The notes under the pieces: generated by a model
The model's database searches: none
Told to the model about the DNA's origin: nothing
What the model saw: the letters and a program-made list of their open reading frames with translations, nothing else
Made by a program: the position numbers and the translations under genes
In this document: in pieces, positions 26,248-34,933 of the stretch
Layout of the letters: the number at the start of each line of letters is the position of its first letter
Numbering within the stretch: position 1 is the stretch's first letter
Assembly (NCBI RefSeq): GCF_026127265.1
Contig: NZ_WWFG01000002.1
Span: 3,432,453-3,496,452 of the forward strand
DNA: 64,000 nucleotides
Origin: Nostoc sp. KVJ3
GTDB taxonomy: Bacteria; Cyanobacteriota; Cyanobacteriia; Cyanobacteriales; Nostocaceae
Direction of reading: 5' to 3'

Positions 26248-26478
26248 ATGATTCGCACAATCATTGAATCTGCTTTCCAAACTGGATATCTTAGTGTTGA
26301 ATCTGAGGGGTTACTTCATCAAGTAATGGCTACCAAATGTTATCAGTCAGAGGATTTGCCAGCCCTCGCAGCCCTATATGATGCAGTTCGCGCAGGTAAA
26401 ATTAAACGAGAAGCATCTTCGTCGAACGTGCTTATGGAATTTCCTTTCCCCCATATCCCACATAACAAATCTTGCTGA
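26248..26478 (+). CDS. Small conserved-looking cyanobacterial protein
   Basis: 76 residues, MIRTIIESAFQTGYLSVESEGLLHQVMATKCYQSEDLPALAALYDAVRAGKIKREA.... The helical pattern resembles small cyanobacterial proteins with a GYLS..E...I...L and E(D)L..L..L..A...G.I.R layout. No membrane segment or signal peptide. Single gene with an AT-rich upstream region. Function unknown. Confidence 0.6.
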   Translation: MIRTIIESAFQTGYLSVESEGLLHQVMATKCYQSEDLPALAALYDAVRAGKIKREASSSNVLMEFPFPHIPHNKSC

Positions 26479-27325
26479 TATAGCAGGAGGCAGAGGTAAA
26501 AGTATTACTATTCCTAGCTTTCATGCTTTCAAAATTTCCTAATCTGTTTCAGGAGTACTGAGTAACCCCACAGATAAATCTAAGGGATTTAAGTAAGGAG
26601 GTATTAAAGATACGCTACGCATATCGAAATAAATTAAATATTGATTTCTTTTTTACTCAGCACTCGTTACGGGTTAAACGCCCCGCTATTCGCGTACAGC
26701 ACTCAGCACTGTTTCGGTAAGGCCATACTCCAAAAGAAGCAAAGGAACCGAGGAAAGCTTCGTGTAAGTATTTCTGCTTATTCCCCAATCTCTTGCTTTT
26801 TCCTTACCCAATCATCAGGCAAAAAATCTTAAAAATTCAAAACTCTTTAGATGATTGTTGTCGAAAACTATCAAGGTCAGCAAAAGAATGAGTTAAGATC
26901 AGATACAAGTGGGTAAAAGTAGAGCCAAATCCCCGGACTTCCCAGTAATGCCAATGAGTAAAAGTAGGCAAATTAAACAACCGCAATCAACGATTGTTTT
27001 GGAGTATTATTTATTACATAATGGTAAGAATGACTCATCAGGAAATATGAGCCAGCTTAGGGCAGGTTCCGAATTGTTTGACTTCCATGAAGCAGACATT
27101 CCATAGAGCTAGCCGGAAAGAGATTGAGTTCATTGCTAGAGCAACCATTGATTTGTGACCCGATATTTCCCGATATTTTGACAACTACAAGCAAATTTTG
27201 GGATTGGGTGATAAAACTGACTTGTTCCCAACGGTGAAATTAACCTCTTAAAGGTGTAATGTAATGGGGTAGAACCCAGATTTTGATAGGTTTAACTACG
27301 TTGTTTAAAAAGGCAGAAACAATAC
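26479..27325. other. Intergenic region with decayed repeats
   Basis: Open frames at about 26641-26832 and 26909-27106 lack family features, a good start or typical codon use and are not called. CAGCACTCAGCACT-type repeats occur near 26700 and again near 27640-27680. The last 80 bases are likely promoter DNA of the gene at 27326. Confidence 0.5.
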
Positions 27326-27637
27326 ATGCTACACCGCAAGATTTATCAACTGTGTTGCGATGGGCGCGAGGTATGTGTTTTCTTGCGGGACCAGCAACGC
27401 TGGATTGAACGCGCCCGCATTATCGACATAGAGGGAGATTTAGTGACCCTACGCTATGAAACAGAAGAAGAGGACGAAGTTTGTTCTTGGGAAGAAATGG
27501 TTCGCCTCGAGAGCATTGGTGCTGTAACGCAAAAACTGGCTTCAGTACCACGCGGAAATGTGGAACCTCTGATGACTGAAGATTGTCCCGAAGCAGAGCG
27601 CATCCATAACCGTTATACTGACTCGAATCCAGAATAA
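27326..27637 (+). CDS. Conserved cyanobacterial hypothetical protein
   Basis: 103 residues. The N-terminal 75 (MLHRKIYQLCCDGREVCVFLRDQQRWIERARIIDIEGDLVTLRYETEEEDEVCSWEEMVRLESIGAV) look like a compact beta-barrel of the small RNA-binding-like type, rich in strands and conserved tryptophans; the tail is acidic and probably disordered. I recognise it as a cyanobacterial conserved family but know no function. Stands alone, convergent with the metallo-hydrolase gene. Confidence 0.72.
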   Translation: MLHRKIYQLCCDGREVCVFLRDQQRWIERARIIDIEGDLVTLRYETEEEDEVCSWEEMVRLESIGAVTQKLASVPRGNVEPLMTEDCPEAERIHNRYTDSNPE

Positions 27638-27682
27638 TCAGTGCTGAGTGCTAAGTACAAAATCTAACTTGGCACTCAGTAT

Positions 27683-29353
27683 TCATGATTCAGGATTAGA
27701 TAAACCTTCAAAAGCAGGACAGTAACCTTCAAGAGTTACTTTAAAGTTGTACAACGGGGAAGCTGGGTTCCAACACCTCTGCCCCCTTTGATGTCGGCAA
27801 GTACCGCAACAATCTACATCTGTCCATGTGTAGCGATCGCTATTTTGGCTGAGAAGTTCTCGTTGAGACAATCCCCTTAAGACTAATTCTTCCCCTTGCC
27901 AACGAGCTTCGATTAAACCAGTATCGGCAAATTGTCGCCAACGCGGATCGGCAGTAATCACATTGGGGAGGGTGATTGTGATTACTGTTCCTAACTCTGT
28001 CAATTCGCCTTCATAGTTGGTTTCTGGTGCTGCTGGTTGTAAAAATGTGTCGCCGATGGGCAATTCTACTAAGGTGTTAGCCGCCGGAGAATGGACGTGG
28101 TAGCGGTTTTGCAACTCTTCTAAGCTAGTCAGGTCTGCCAAATAAGCAGGTGAACCGTGGACAAAAATGACGTGCTGGGGTCGCAAATTATGAATTAGCT
28201 GCGTAGTACCAGGGCCATCACTATGTTGAGCTAAGAGATAGGTTTCGACGGTGGTAGGCGCTAAATATTCTTTGTTAACTTTTATATCAATTTTTTCTGG
28301 TAGAAGAATCAGCCAAGGGCCTGTGTCTAGTTGGCAGTGCTTGCCCAAATCATCTGTAGAGTCAGTGAGAACAATACAAGGTGACTTACCCACAGTGGGA
28401 CGATGTTCTGCTTGTAAACGACGCACACGGGGACGCACCCGTTCATCCCAAAATAAGGGTTGATGGCGGGCAAAGTTCTGTACAGATGGGGGGAGATGGG
28501 GTAGCAGTTCTAAATATGCATCACAACCAGTAGCAACAGCACCATCTACCCAGATATCTAAATCTCGTCCGGTGAAATGGTGATGAGATCGTAATAGCAT
28601 TAGCATTTCTTGACCCAATCCTAAAGCAGGGGTGGGAAGGATTACAGAACAATGGTCAGCGATCGCCCGATTAATTCGTTCTGCTAATTGATTTTCTTGG
28701 TTGCGACGGTGAGGATGACGGGATGTACCATAACTGCCTTCAATGATTAGCACATCCAAGTCTAAGCCCCGCAGTTCTTCTAAACGCAAACCTTCTACTA
28801 AGCGGGAGTTTGATAAGAAAAAATCCCCTGTATACAGTAGTTTGTAAGTCCGCTGCTTGGTAGTGTAAGTAAGGAGAATTGCTACCGCCCCAGGTAGATG
28901 CCCTGCGGGAAATAATTCTGCTACTAAACCATCTTGGAATTCCACAGGCGATCGCAATGGCAAAGCATGACAAAATTTAGAAATTTCCTCAGCATCTTCG
29001 TTTAACCAATTCAGTGGTAGTAACTTGCTGGTTACTTCACTACCATAAATAGGTAACTTGGGAAAAGCTTTATGGAGTGCTAGTAAACCTCTGGCGTGAT
29101 CTGGGTGGGCGTGACTAATTAAAACCAAATCTGCTGGTAGGGGCAAACTAGATCCACGTTCCGACTTAGTAAGCCCCTGAGCCAGCGATGAAATATCCTC
29201 CATACCACAGTCCAACAGGATGCGGTGTGGCCCCATCTTCACCAATAAACACACGCCCTCATCTTCATGCTGGACACTGTAGGGCAAACATTCTAATTCA
29301 GTACCCGCTTCCGCAGCATCTACGCTAGAAGATGCCGACAGATTATCCCTCAT
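27683..29353 (-). CDS. Metallo-beta-lactamase/beta-CASP-like hydrolase
   Basis: 556 residues from the ATG at 29353, chosen because GGGGAGGA stands 7 bases upstream; an in-frame start 20 codons earlier lacks this. The metal-binding HxHxDH is SHAHPDHARG; later LFPAGHLPGA and LLYTGDFF supply further ligands, and VIFVHGSP is beta-CASP motif-like. The middle (NRAIADHCSVILPTPALGLGQEML) matches the RNase J/CPSF-type cap. A cysteine-rich C-terminus (DCCGTCRHQRGQRCWNP...CPAF) may bind Zn or an Fe-S cluster. Likely an RNA/DNA-processing nuclease; the Cys tail is unusual. Confidence 0.8.
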   Translation of the reverse strand: MRDNLSASSSVDAAEAGTELECLPYSVQHEDEGVCLLVKMGPHRILLDCGMEDISSLAQGLTKSERGSSLPLPADLVLISHAHPDHARGLLALHKAFPKLPIYGSEVTSKLLPLNWLNEDAEEISKFCHALPLRSPVEFQDGLVAELFPAGHLPGAVAILLTYTTKQRTYKLLYTGDFFLSNSRLVEGLRLEELRGLDLDVLIIEGSYGTSRHPHRRNQENQLAERINRAIADHCSVILPTPALGLGQEMLMLLRSHHHFTGRDLDIWVDGAVATGCDAYLELLPHLPPSVQNFARHQPLFWDERVRPRVRRLQAEHRPTVGKSPCIVLTDSTDDLGKHCQLDTGPWLILLPEKIDIKVNKEYLAPTTVETYLLAQHSDGPGTTQLIHNLRPQHVIFVHGSPAYLADLTSLEELQNRYHVHSPAANTLVELPIGDTFLQPAAPETNYEGELTELGTVITITLPNVITADPRWRQFADTGLIEARWQGEELVLRGLSQRELLSQNSDRYTWTDVDCCGTCRHQRGQRCWNPASPLYNFKVTLEGYCPAFEGLSNPES

Positions 29354-29654
29354 GCTGTCCTCCCCTCGAACCTCATCATCATGGACATATCTCAAAAGCC
29401 AAAAGTTACACAAATTTTGGTTTTGTGACTTAGGGGTAAGTTTTATTGTGCGCCCCTACACCCTGAGAATACAGATTTTTGATTAGGGAGGACGCTTCCA
29501 CTGAACCCGCACTGGTTCGGAAAGGTGGGCTAACGAGAAGCCATTAAACTAGGAGCTAAAGGAGTTTGCCTCTTGTGTATTTCCCTTTGCAAGTTATGAA
29601 CGCTTTTAGCCAACTCACCCTACGGAAAGTTGCCCAAGCGTCTACAGATTTATC
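29354..29654. other. Intergenic region with a possible transposon-end relic
   Basis: No gene. The stretch about 29495-29575 (CACTGAACCCGCACTGGTTC...GGCTAACGAGAAGCC) has the look of IS200/IS605-type tnpB trailing sequence in cyanobacteria, but the match is from memory and weak. Confidence 0.3.
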
Positions 29655-29777
29655 TCAATGTGCAGAGCCATTGCCGTGATAGTTATCGGAATCATAGAAT
29701 CCATTTTTCGTACCAAAAAACAAGCACGAAAGTGTAAATATAACTGTCAACCCAGCTAGAATCAGCTTTACATCCAT
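29655..29777 (-). CDS. 40-residue single-pass membrane protein, possibly NDH-1 subunit NdhP
   Basis: The frame reads MDVKLILAGLTVIFTLSCLF (one membrane helix) then FGTKNGFYDSDNYHGNGSAH*. Short cyanobacterial membrane subunits have this layout, and the polar tail with FYDSDNYHGNG looks like the NdhP subunit of photosynthetic complex I as I remember it; I cannot confirm the match. AAGGGG lies about 10 bases before the ATG. If right, it sits in the thylakoid NDH-1L complex and supports respiration and cyclic electron flow. Easily missed because of its size. Confidence 0.6.
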   Translation of the reverse strand: MDVKLILAGLTVIFTLSCLFFGTKNGFYDSDNYHGNGSAH

Positions 29778-30129
29778 TTGTTTGCTGCCCCTTACTCAAG
29801 ACTTTCTTATATTAATTTAGTGCTTCCGCAATCAAACGTAATCGCTAGAAAATCTTTACTATGCTTATGTGGATTGGACAATAAGTAAATTTACCACAAT
29901 CAGTCAGATTGTAGAACCTTTCGGTCAACCTGTCCATCCATCTAAATGTAAAGCAATGTAACATAGGAGCAATTCTCTACAGCCCGTAAAAATCCTTGGT
30001 AAGTAGTGGGACAAAAATATTTACAGTCACTTGCGAGAGTTCGCGTTAGCGTCTCGTTGGTTGGCAAAGCCTCGATAGATTCCTACCCCACAATCATCAT
30101 CCTTTTATTCAACAATACCTAAAATCCTT
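29778..30129. other. Intergenic region with a repeat-like tract
   Basis: No gene. Bases about 30030-30075 (GAGAGTTCGCGTTAGCGTC...) are a dispersed GCG-rich repeat fragment of the type also inside MITE A copy 3. The remainder probably contains the upstream regions of the two divergent genes. Confidence 0.5.
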
Positions 30130-30894
30130 ATGGCAAATACTATTTCAATTACCGATTCTCTAATTCCCAATCCCTTGCCGAAATCAACAATTATTCGTTT
30201 AGAGAATATCTTTAAAATATATGGTAGTGGCGAAACTGAAGTCAAAGCACTCAACGATGTGAATTTGACTATCTACCAGGGCGAATATTGTTCAATTATG
30301 GGGCCTTCTGGTTCAGGTAAATCCACCGCCATGAATATTATCGGCTGTCTAGACCGACCCACAGGCGGACATTATTACTTAGATAATATTGATGTGGCAC
30401 AGATGGACGATCGCTCCTTAGCGCACATTCGTAACAAAAAGCTGGGGTTTGTCTTCCAACAATTCCATTTATTGCCCCAACTCACAGCGCTAGAAAATGT
30501 CATACTACCAATGTTGTATGCTGGTGTGAATCCCAAAGAAAGAAGCGATCGCGCCACAGTTGCATTGACCAGAGTCGGTTTAGCAAATCGCCTCAACAAC
30601 AAACCAACTCAACTATCTGGTGGACAACAACAAAGAGTAGCGATCGCCCGCGCGATCGTCAATCGTCCCGTAGTCCTCCTAGCCGATGAACCCACAGGCG
30701 CACTTGATTCGCGCACAACTCAAGAAGTCTTAGATATTTTTGGCGAACTCAATGCCAGTGGAATCACCGTTGTTATGGTAACTCATGAACCAGAAGTTGC
30801 TCGACAAACTCAACGCATCGTTTGGTTCCGTGATGGTCAAGTGGTACACTATAACCTCACCCCAGACGACTTGAGTCAGCTTGCTGTGTCATGA
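30130..30894 (+). CDS. ABC ATPase, MacB/LolD type
   Basis: 254 residues. Walker A GPSGSGKST, Q-loop FVFQQFHLLPQLTALENV, signature LSGGQQQRVAIARAIV, Walker B VVLLADEPTGALD, H-loop VTHEPEVA. The LLPQLTALENVILPMLYAG and EPTGALDS forms are typical of the MacB/LolD/DevA export group. No permease or membrane-fusion gene is adjacent, so its partner is outside this window or scattered. Possible roles: antibiotic or glycolipid export. Confidence 0.85.
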   Translation: MANTISITDSLIPNPLPKSTIIRLENIFKIYGSGETEVKALNDVNLTIYQGEYCSIMGPSGSGKSTAMNIIGCLDRPTGGHYYLDNIDVAQMDDRSLAHIRNKKLGFVFQQFHLLPQLTALENVILPMLYAGVNPKERSDRATVALTRVGLANRLNNKPTQLSGGQQQRVAIARAIVNRPVVLLADEPTGALDSRTTQEVLDIFGELNASGITVVMVTHEPEVARQTQRIVWFRDGQVVHYNLTPDDLSQLAVS

Positions 30895-30932
30895 CTTATT
30901 AAAGTCCACATTCTAATTTATTGAAAAATAAA

Positions 30933-31042
30933 GCGTTGCTGAATCGAGGTATGAACTTGAATGTAGAGACGTAAAATTTTACGTCTCCACAAGTATTTTT
31001 CACCGCAATGCACAATCGTTTTCATCCCGCAATCAGCAACGC
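30933..31042. mobile_element. MITE with GCGTTGCTGA ends, nested GAGACG hairpin (110 bp)
   Basis: Ends GCGTTGCTGAATCGAGGTATGA and, inverted, a sequence differing at four positions (30933 to 31042). A TGTAGAGACGTAAAATTTTACG palindrome (30962-30991) sits inside. Confidence 0.6.
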
Positions 31043-31892
31043 CAAAAATAAAAACATGGGATGTACCCTCCACATTTGCTCAATGCTTAGAGGAACTTTA
31101 TCAAATCCTCGCACAAATCGCTCTCTATTCTTAGAAATTAACAAGACTACACTATGACACTTCCATAATTTTTTGATCTTGTTGTAAAAAATCTGACTAC
31201 ATTCAGGATATACACTGATATCAAGTGCGATTTCTAAAGGTTACTTTTAACTAAGTTCATAAGGCTTAGTTACACCCCATAAAATAGGTTTGACTAAGTT
31301 GTTACATTAGTCTCCTTAAGTTAATAGGTCAATCAACTAAAGTTTCAACAAATTGAACTTTGACCACTGTAACTTTAAATCCCTAGTTATTACCCAAGGG
31401 TGCATTTTACCATACCAATTTGGCAACCTCCTAACCTAAAACAAAGGACAAAGTTTAGAGGAATTAGCATACAAAATACGATCGCTGTATCGAATATAGC
31501 AGATGCTAAAGCTAGCTCACAAAGGCAGCTATCCCCACTGCTTTCGACTTCAATTCTGGCAATCACAGGATGCGTAACAACAAGCTCAGGGAAGACAAGA
31601 AACGTCTCTGGCTTTACGTACTAATCGTCCGATCACACTCAACAAAACCCGGACGTTCGATGGCATCAATACCCCTGCTTTAACCATCAACGGTTGACAG
31701 GAGAAAAAATTTTCAGTTTCACGATTTCACAACAGTGTTTCTACAATCGGCGCAATTTAAAGTTGCGCTCGGACAATTGTGCGTGTCTTGAACAGTCCAG
31801 ATCAATGACCGATTCAAATAGCTACTTAGTAACTTTCTTTAGTTGCTAAGAGTGTACTACCAATTCCCTTTACATTCATTCGGAGTAAACAA
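31043..31892. other. Intergenic region, possible relic of a beta-sandwich domain
   Basis: No intact gene. In one frame around 31610-31700 the peptide TLNKTRTFDGINTPALTING followed by a stop resembles the domain end of the beta-helix protein downstream (NTSTPALNLSN), suggesting a decayed duplicate. The frame at 31400-31624 has no support. A GGCGCAA/TTGCGC hairpin lies near 31750. Confidence 0.4.
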
Positions 31893-33506
31893 ATGGCTGG
31901 CACAACATATTACATTTCTGGAACAGGCAATGATAATCATAATGGTTTGACTCCAGCAACTGCCTTCCGCACAATAGCTAAAGCCGTTTATCTTCCCCAA
32001 TTCAAAGCAGGTGACACAATCCTTATTATGAATGGGACTTACGATAAAGTCGGCATGATATTTAATAAAAATGGCTCACCAAACAACTGGACAACAATAA
32101 AAGCTTATCCAGGATCTACGCCTAAGATAATAACACCTGGAGGTGGCATCAATATATTTAGTTCATCCTACGTAAGGATTGAAGGACTTGATATAGAAGG
32201 AGGTCGGGAAAATATAACTTTAGACTATGCCTTACAACAGAAGGATAATCTTAACAATCCCTTGACCAATGCCAGTGGAATTAGTATAAAACCTTGGAAA
32301 GATGCTACCGGTGTTGGTGGTACTAACCCTCATCACATTGTTATCACTGGTAACACAATCAAAAACTTCCCCGGTGGAGGCTTGGGAGCTAGTGATTCAG
32401 ACTACATCACATTTGAAAAAAATATTGTGTCTGGAAACGCTTGGTATTCTCCTTACGGAACTCAAGGAATGGGCTTTCTCCGCAGTTTTAATTTTGATAA
32501 CAACACTACTAACTACAGGCTGATTATTCGAGATAATGTTGTCTACGATAATCAAAGTCTGGTTCCTTGGTACGTAGTAGGCAAAATCACTGAAGGTAAC
32601 GGGATTATGCTTGATACTGTACAACAGGCTCAAGGTGGTGTGCCCTATACTGGTAAGATTTTAATTGCCAATAACATATCTTACAATAATGGTGCCGCTG
32701 GCATTGAAGTTTTCAAAGCTTTAAATGTAGATGTTGTCAACAACACGCTTTATAAAAACACTCGTGTTCTCAAAGATTCTGGAGAGATTAGTGTTGGTTA
32801 CTCAACAAATACACATGTCTTAAATAATATCTTGTATGCTAGTGACAATCAAAATGCCAATGTCATCAAATACTCTACAAATGTAACTTTTGATCGCAAC
32901 CTTGTTTATAACTATTCTCAATTTCAGGCTTCAGATATTTTAAAGACGACAGGGTTGCAGAATATTTTGGGTAAAGATCCGCAATTTGTGAATGCAGCCA
33001 ATAATAATTTTGCGCTCAAACCTGGAAGTCCTGCCATCAATGTTGGTTCCAATGCCTTCAATAGCATAACTGGTGATGGTACTGGCATCGCAGCGGTTGA
33101 TCTTGGTGCATATCTTCATGTTGGTGCATACCAAGTTCCTACCCCACAAATTCAAGCCCTCAATGGCACAGTTGAGATTGCAGATGTCAGTACTACTGGG
33201 ATTAACTTTGGTGACACCATTGTTGGGAACACCCTAATAAGCAAAGCCTTTACCATCGACAACACCAGTACACCTGCACTCAACCTGAGTAATGTTCAAC
33301 ATCTCAACGAATTTAGTTTGGTCAGTACTCTTCCGACGAGTCCCATATTGCTCACAAGTTCCGCGGTTGTACTCCTCATCATCCTTACCCAGAATATATT
33401 TCGGGCATTTTTGAAAGTTTCTTTTTCGATGCAGGGTGAAAAACCGGAATCTAGATTTCAGAAGGCTTTGAGAATTTTGCTGAAAAATCAGAAGAAAGCA
33501 CGTTGA
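31893..33506 (+). CDS. Right-handed beta-helix protein with truncated C-terminus
   Basis: 537 residues. The first ~420 residues match a DUF1565/pectate-lyase-like helix: TYYISGTGNDNHNGLTPATAFRTIAKA start, then many rungs with N-x-I/V-x-x-N patterns (NTIKNFPGGGL, NIVSGNAW, NNISYNNGAAGIEV, NNTLYKNTRV, NNILYASDNQ) and the closing KPGSPAINVGSN...DLGAYLH. Residues about 430-475 begin a beta-sandwich domain (INFGDTIVGNTLISKAFTIDNTSTPALNL) that breaks off; the last ~60 residues are hydrophobic then basic, unlike a family end, and look like frameshifted read-through. Probably a secreted or surface carbohydrate-active or adhesion protein; no signal peptide at the start. Confidence 0.75.
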   Translation: MAGTTYYISGTGNDNHNGLTPATAFRTIAKAVYLPQFKAGDTILIMNGTYDKVGMIFNKNGSPNNWTTIKAYPGSTPKIITPGGGINIFSSSYVRIEGLDIEGGRENITLDYALQQKDNLNNPLTNASGISIKPWKDATGVGGTNPHHIVITGNTIKNFPGGGLGASDSDYITFEKNIVSGNAWYSPYGTQGMGFLRSFNFDNNTTNYRLIIRDNVVYDNQSLVPWYVVGKITEGNGIMLDTVQQAQGGVPYTGKILIANNISYNNGAAGIEVFKALNVDVVNNTLYKNTRVLKDSGEISVGYSTNTHVLNNILYASDNQNANVIKYSTNVTFDRNLVYNYSQFQASDILKTTGLQNILGKDPQFVNAANNNFALKPGSPAINVGSNAFNSITGDGTGIAAVDLGAYLHVGAYQVPTPQIQALNGTVEIADVSTTGINFGDTIVGNTLISKAFTIDNTSTPALNLSNVQHLNEFSLVSTLPTSPILLTSSAVVLLIILTQNIFRAFLKVSFSMQGEKPESRFQKALRILLKNQKKAR

Positions 33507-33531
33507 TATTGGGATAAATGCGGAAATATTG

Positions 33532-33647
33532 AAACCTCTTCCGGTTTTACTAGGTAAAACCGTCCCTTTCCGATTCGGAGAGGGATAGCCTTGAACTTAC
33601 AGCTATTTACCTGAAAATAGCTGTAAGTTCAATGCAGGAAGAGGTTT
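33532..33647. repeat. Highly folded element: three hairpins inside a closing stem
   Basis: Closing stem AAACCTCTTCC / GGAAGAGGTTT (33532-33542 with 33637-33647) encloses CGGTTTTAC/GTAAAACCG, TCCCTTTCCG/CGGAGAGGGA (one G-T pair) and an 18-bp perfect stem (33591-33608 with 33615-33632). It lies between two convergent genes and could act as a bidirectional terminator or be a mobile palindromic element. Confidence 0.7.
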
Positions 33648-33717
33648 GTTGAATTCACGTTGGATTAATAGAATCCAGACAGAAAAGGCGATTCCCAATC
33701 CAAAATGGTATAACTTT

Positions 33718-34248
33718 TCACAAACTTGGCGTTTTACCAGTTTCGGCTTGCGTGGCGATCGCCTTGACATCGGTATAACCCATTTCACCAGCTATAGTCC
33801 GAAACACTGAAATTTGCTCCTCAAAAGCTAGTCCTTCAATTTGGGAAACCAGATCGTTAATTGCCTTACTTGGTTGGTAACTAGCTGGTAAACCAACCAC
33901 CTGATTCCCCATAGCTACTGCCCAAGCATACCAAACTAACAACTGGTTGTTTTCCTTGATCGCCCCATAAGCACGAGAATATTCTGTATCTTTGCGGTTA
34001 ACAATATCCCGCATAATATCTAGTTGTTGCTCATCTGATAATTCAAAATACTCTCCTAGCAGAAGTGGTGCTAATTCTGGTTCCGCCGCAGCAGGAGCAG
34101 CTGGCGTAATTGAATCACCCATTTTTTTATAAACTAAATAGAACCAAGCTAATTTAGCATCGGTATCTAAAGCATTAAATGCGTCCACCAATTTTTGAGT
34201 TTCATTGCTCTGGGCTTGAGAAATAGTTTTGTCGTAACTTGCAGTCAT
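33718..34248 (-). CDS. Helical carotenoid protein (HCP), OCP N-terminal-domain homologue
   Basis: 176 residues from the ATG at 34248, preceded by GGAGAC; an upstream ATG would add 9 residues. All-helical carotenoid-binding fold of the orange carotenoid protein N-terminal domain: LVDAFNALDTDAKLAWFYLVYKKMG, the ITPAAP loop, LLLGEYFELSDEQQLDIMRDIV, YGAIKENNQLLVWYAWAVAMG with aromatic residues that line the carotenoid tunnel, and FRTIAGEMGYTD. No C-terminal regulatory domain, so it is a stand-alone HCP that binds a ketocarotenoid and quenches singlet oxygen or phycobilisomes. A CTD homologue lies 2.7 kb away. Confidence 0.9.
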   Translation of the reverse strand: MTASYDKTISQAQSNETQKLVDAFNALDTDAKLAWFYLVYKKMGDSITPAAPAAAEPELAPLLLGEYFELSDEQQLDIMRDIVNRKDTEYSRAYGAIKENNQLLVWYAWAVAMGNQVVGLPASYQPSKAINDLVSQIEGLAFEEQISVFRTIAGEMGYTDVKAIATQAETGKTPSL

Positions 34249-34466
34249 AATTTTGTCTCCAAGGAAATTTAACACGCCAAACTAAGTGTTACCAGAGTTT
34301 GATTGTCAGACTCTAGTACCGATAGAAGGAGTTAAATTAATAATAAATTGCAGCTTTTATCTACCTTTTAATAGAGATAAAAGTCTCTCCCAAGGAAGCA
34401 ATAAAGCAATGTATAAACTTGTTAAGATTGCCCTAGCAATAAGAATTTACCTTAAGGTTTTTAATT

Positions 34467-34841
34467 ATGCCTGATGAAATAAAGCCCAATTTAAATGAAG
34501 CTCCCACTCATGATGCCCAATTAGCTGCCGAAAGCATAGCTAGTGGTGAAGAAGAAGCACCGAAGGTCAATTTTGATTCTGATTATGCAGCGGCACAGCA
34601 ATTCAGCGTTAGTGAAGTCGATCGCACCGGTGAAGGCGCAGCAGCAGCTAAAGAAGCCACAGCCCCTAAATATAAAGCCTCTACACCAGCAGAGACAAAA
34701 ACTCAAGCGCAGTCAACTGGTAATCCCGACGATTATATTGAGTTAGCAAAGGAAGTTGGTAATTCTCGGACTGAGGGTGTAACAAATGTCAGTGACGAGT
34801 TATTACAACAAGCTTTAGAAAAGGGTCAACCGAAAAAGTAA
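34467..34841 (+). CDS. Disordered hydrophilic protein, Nostocales type
   Basis: 124 residues, Ala/Glu/Lys/Pro-rich with no predicted membrane segment: MPDEIKPNLNEAPTHDAQLA...EEEAPKVNFDSDYAAAQQFSVSEVDRTGEGAAAAKEA.... The acidic, low-complexity composition suggests a disordered protein. It is divergent from the HCP gene. I do not recognise a function; stress protection would be a guess. Confidence 0.6.
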   Translation: MPDEIKPNLNEAPTHDAQLAAESIASGEEEAPKVNFDSDYAAAQQFSVSEVDRTGEGAAAAKEATAPKYKASTPAETKTQAQSTGNPDDYIELAKEVGNSRTEGVTNVSDELLQQALEKGQPKK

Positions 34842-34880
34842 CTTTTCCTAACCCAACATTTAAACATCTAGTGAAAAAAA

Positions 34881-34910
34881 TGTAGAGACGTAGCACTGCT
34901 ACGCCTCTAC
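34881..34910. repeat. GAGACG-family hairpin
   Basis: TGTAGAGACGTAGC/GCTACGCCTCTACG between the convergent disordered-protein gene and the QueG-HAD gene. Confidence 0.65.
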
Positions 34911-34933
34911 GATGATTATGCATAACGCATTAA

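Noticed and set aside
31400..31624. 74-residue open frame upstream of the beta-helix gene
   Set aside because: No family features or ribosome-binding site; lies in a decayed intergenic stretch.
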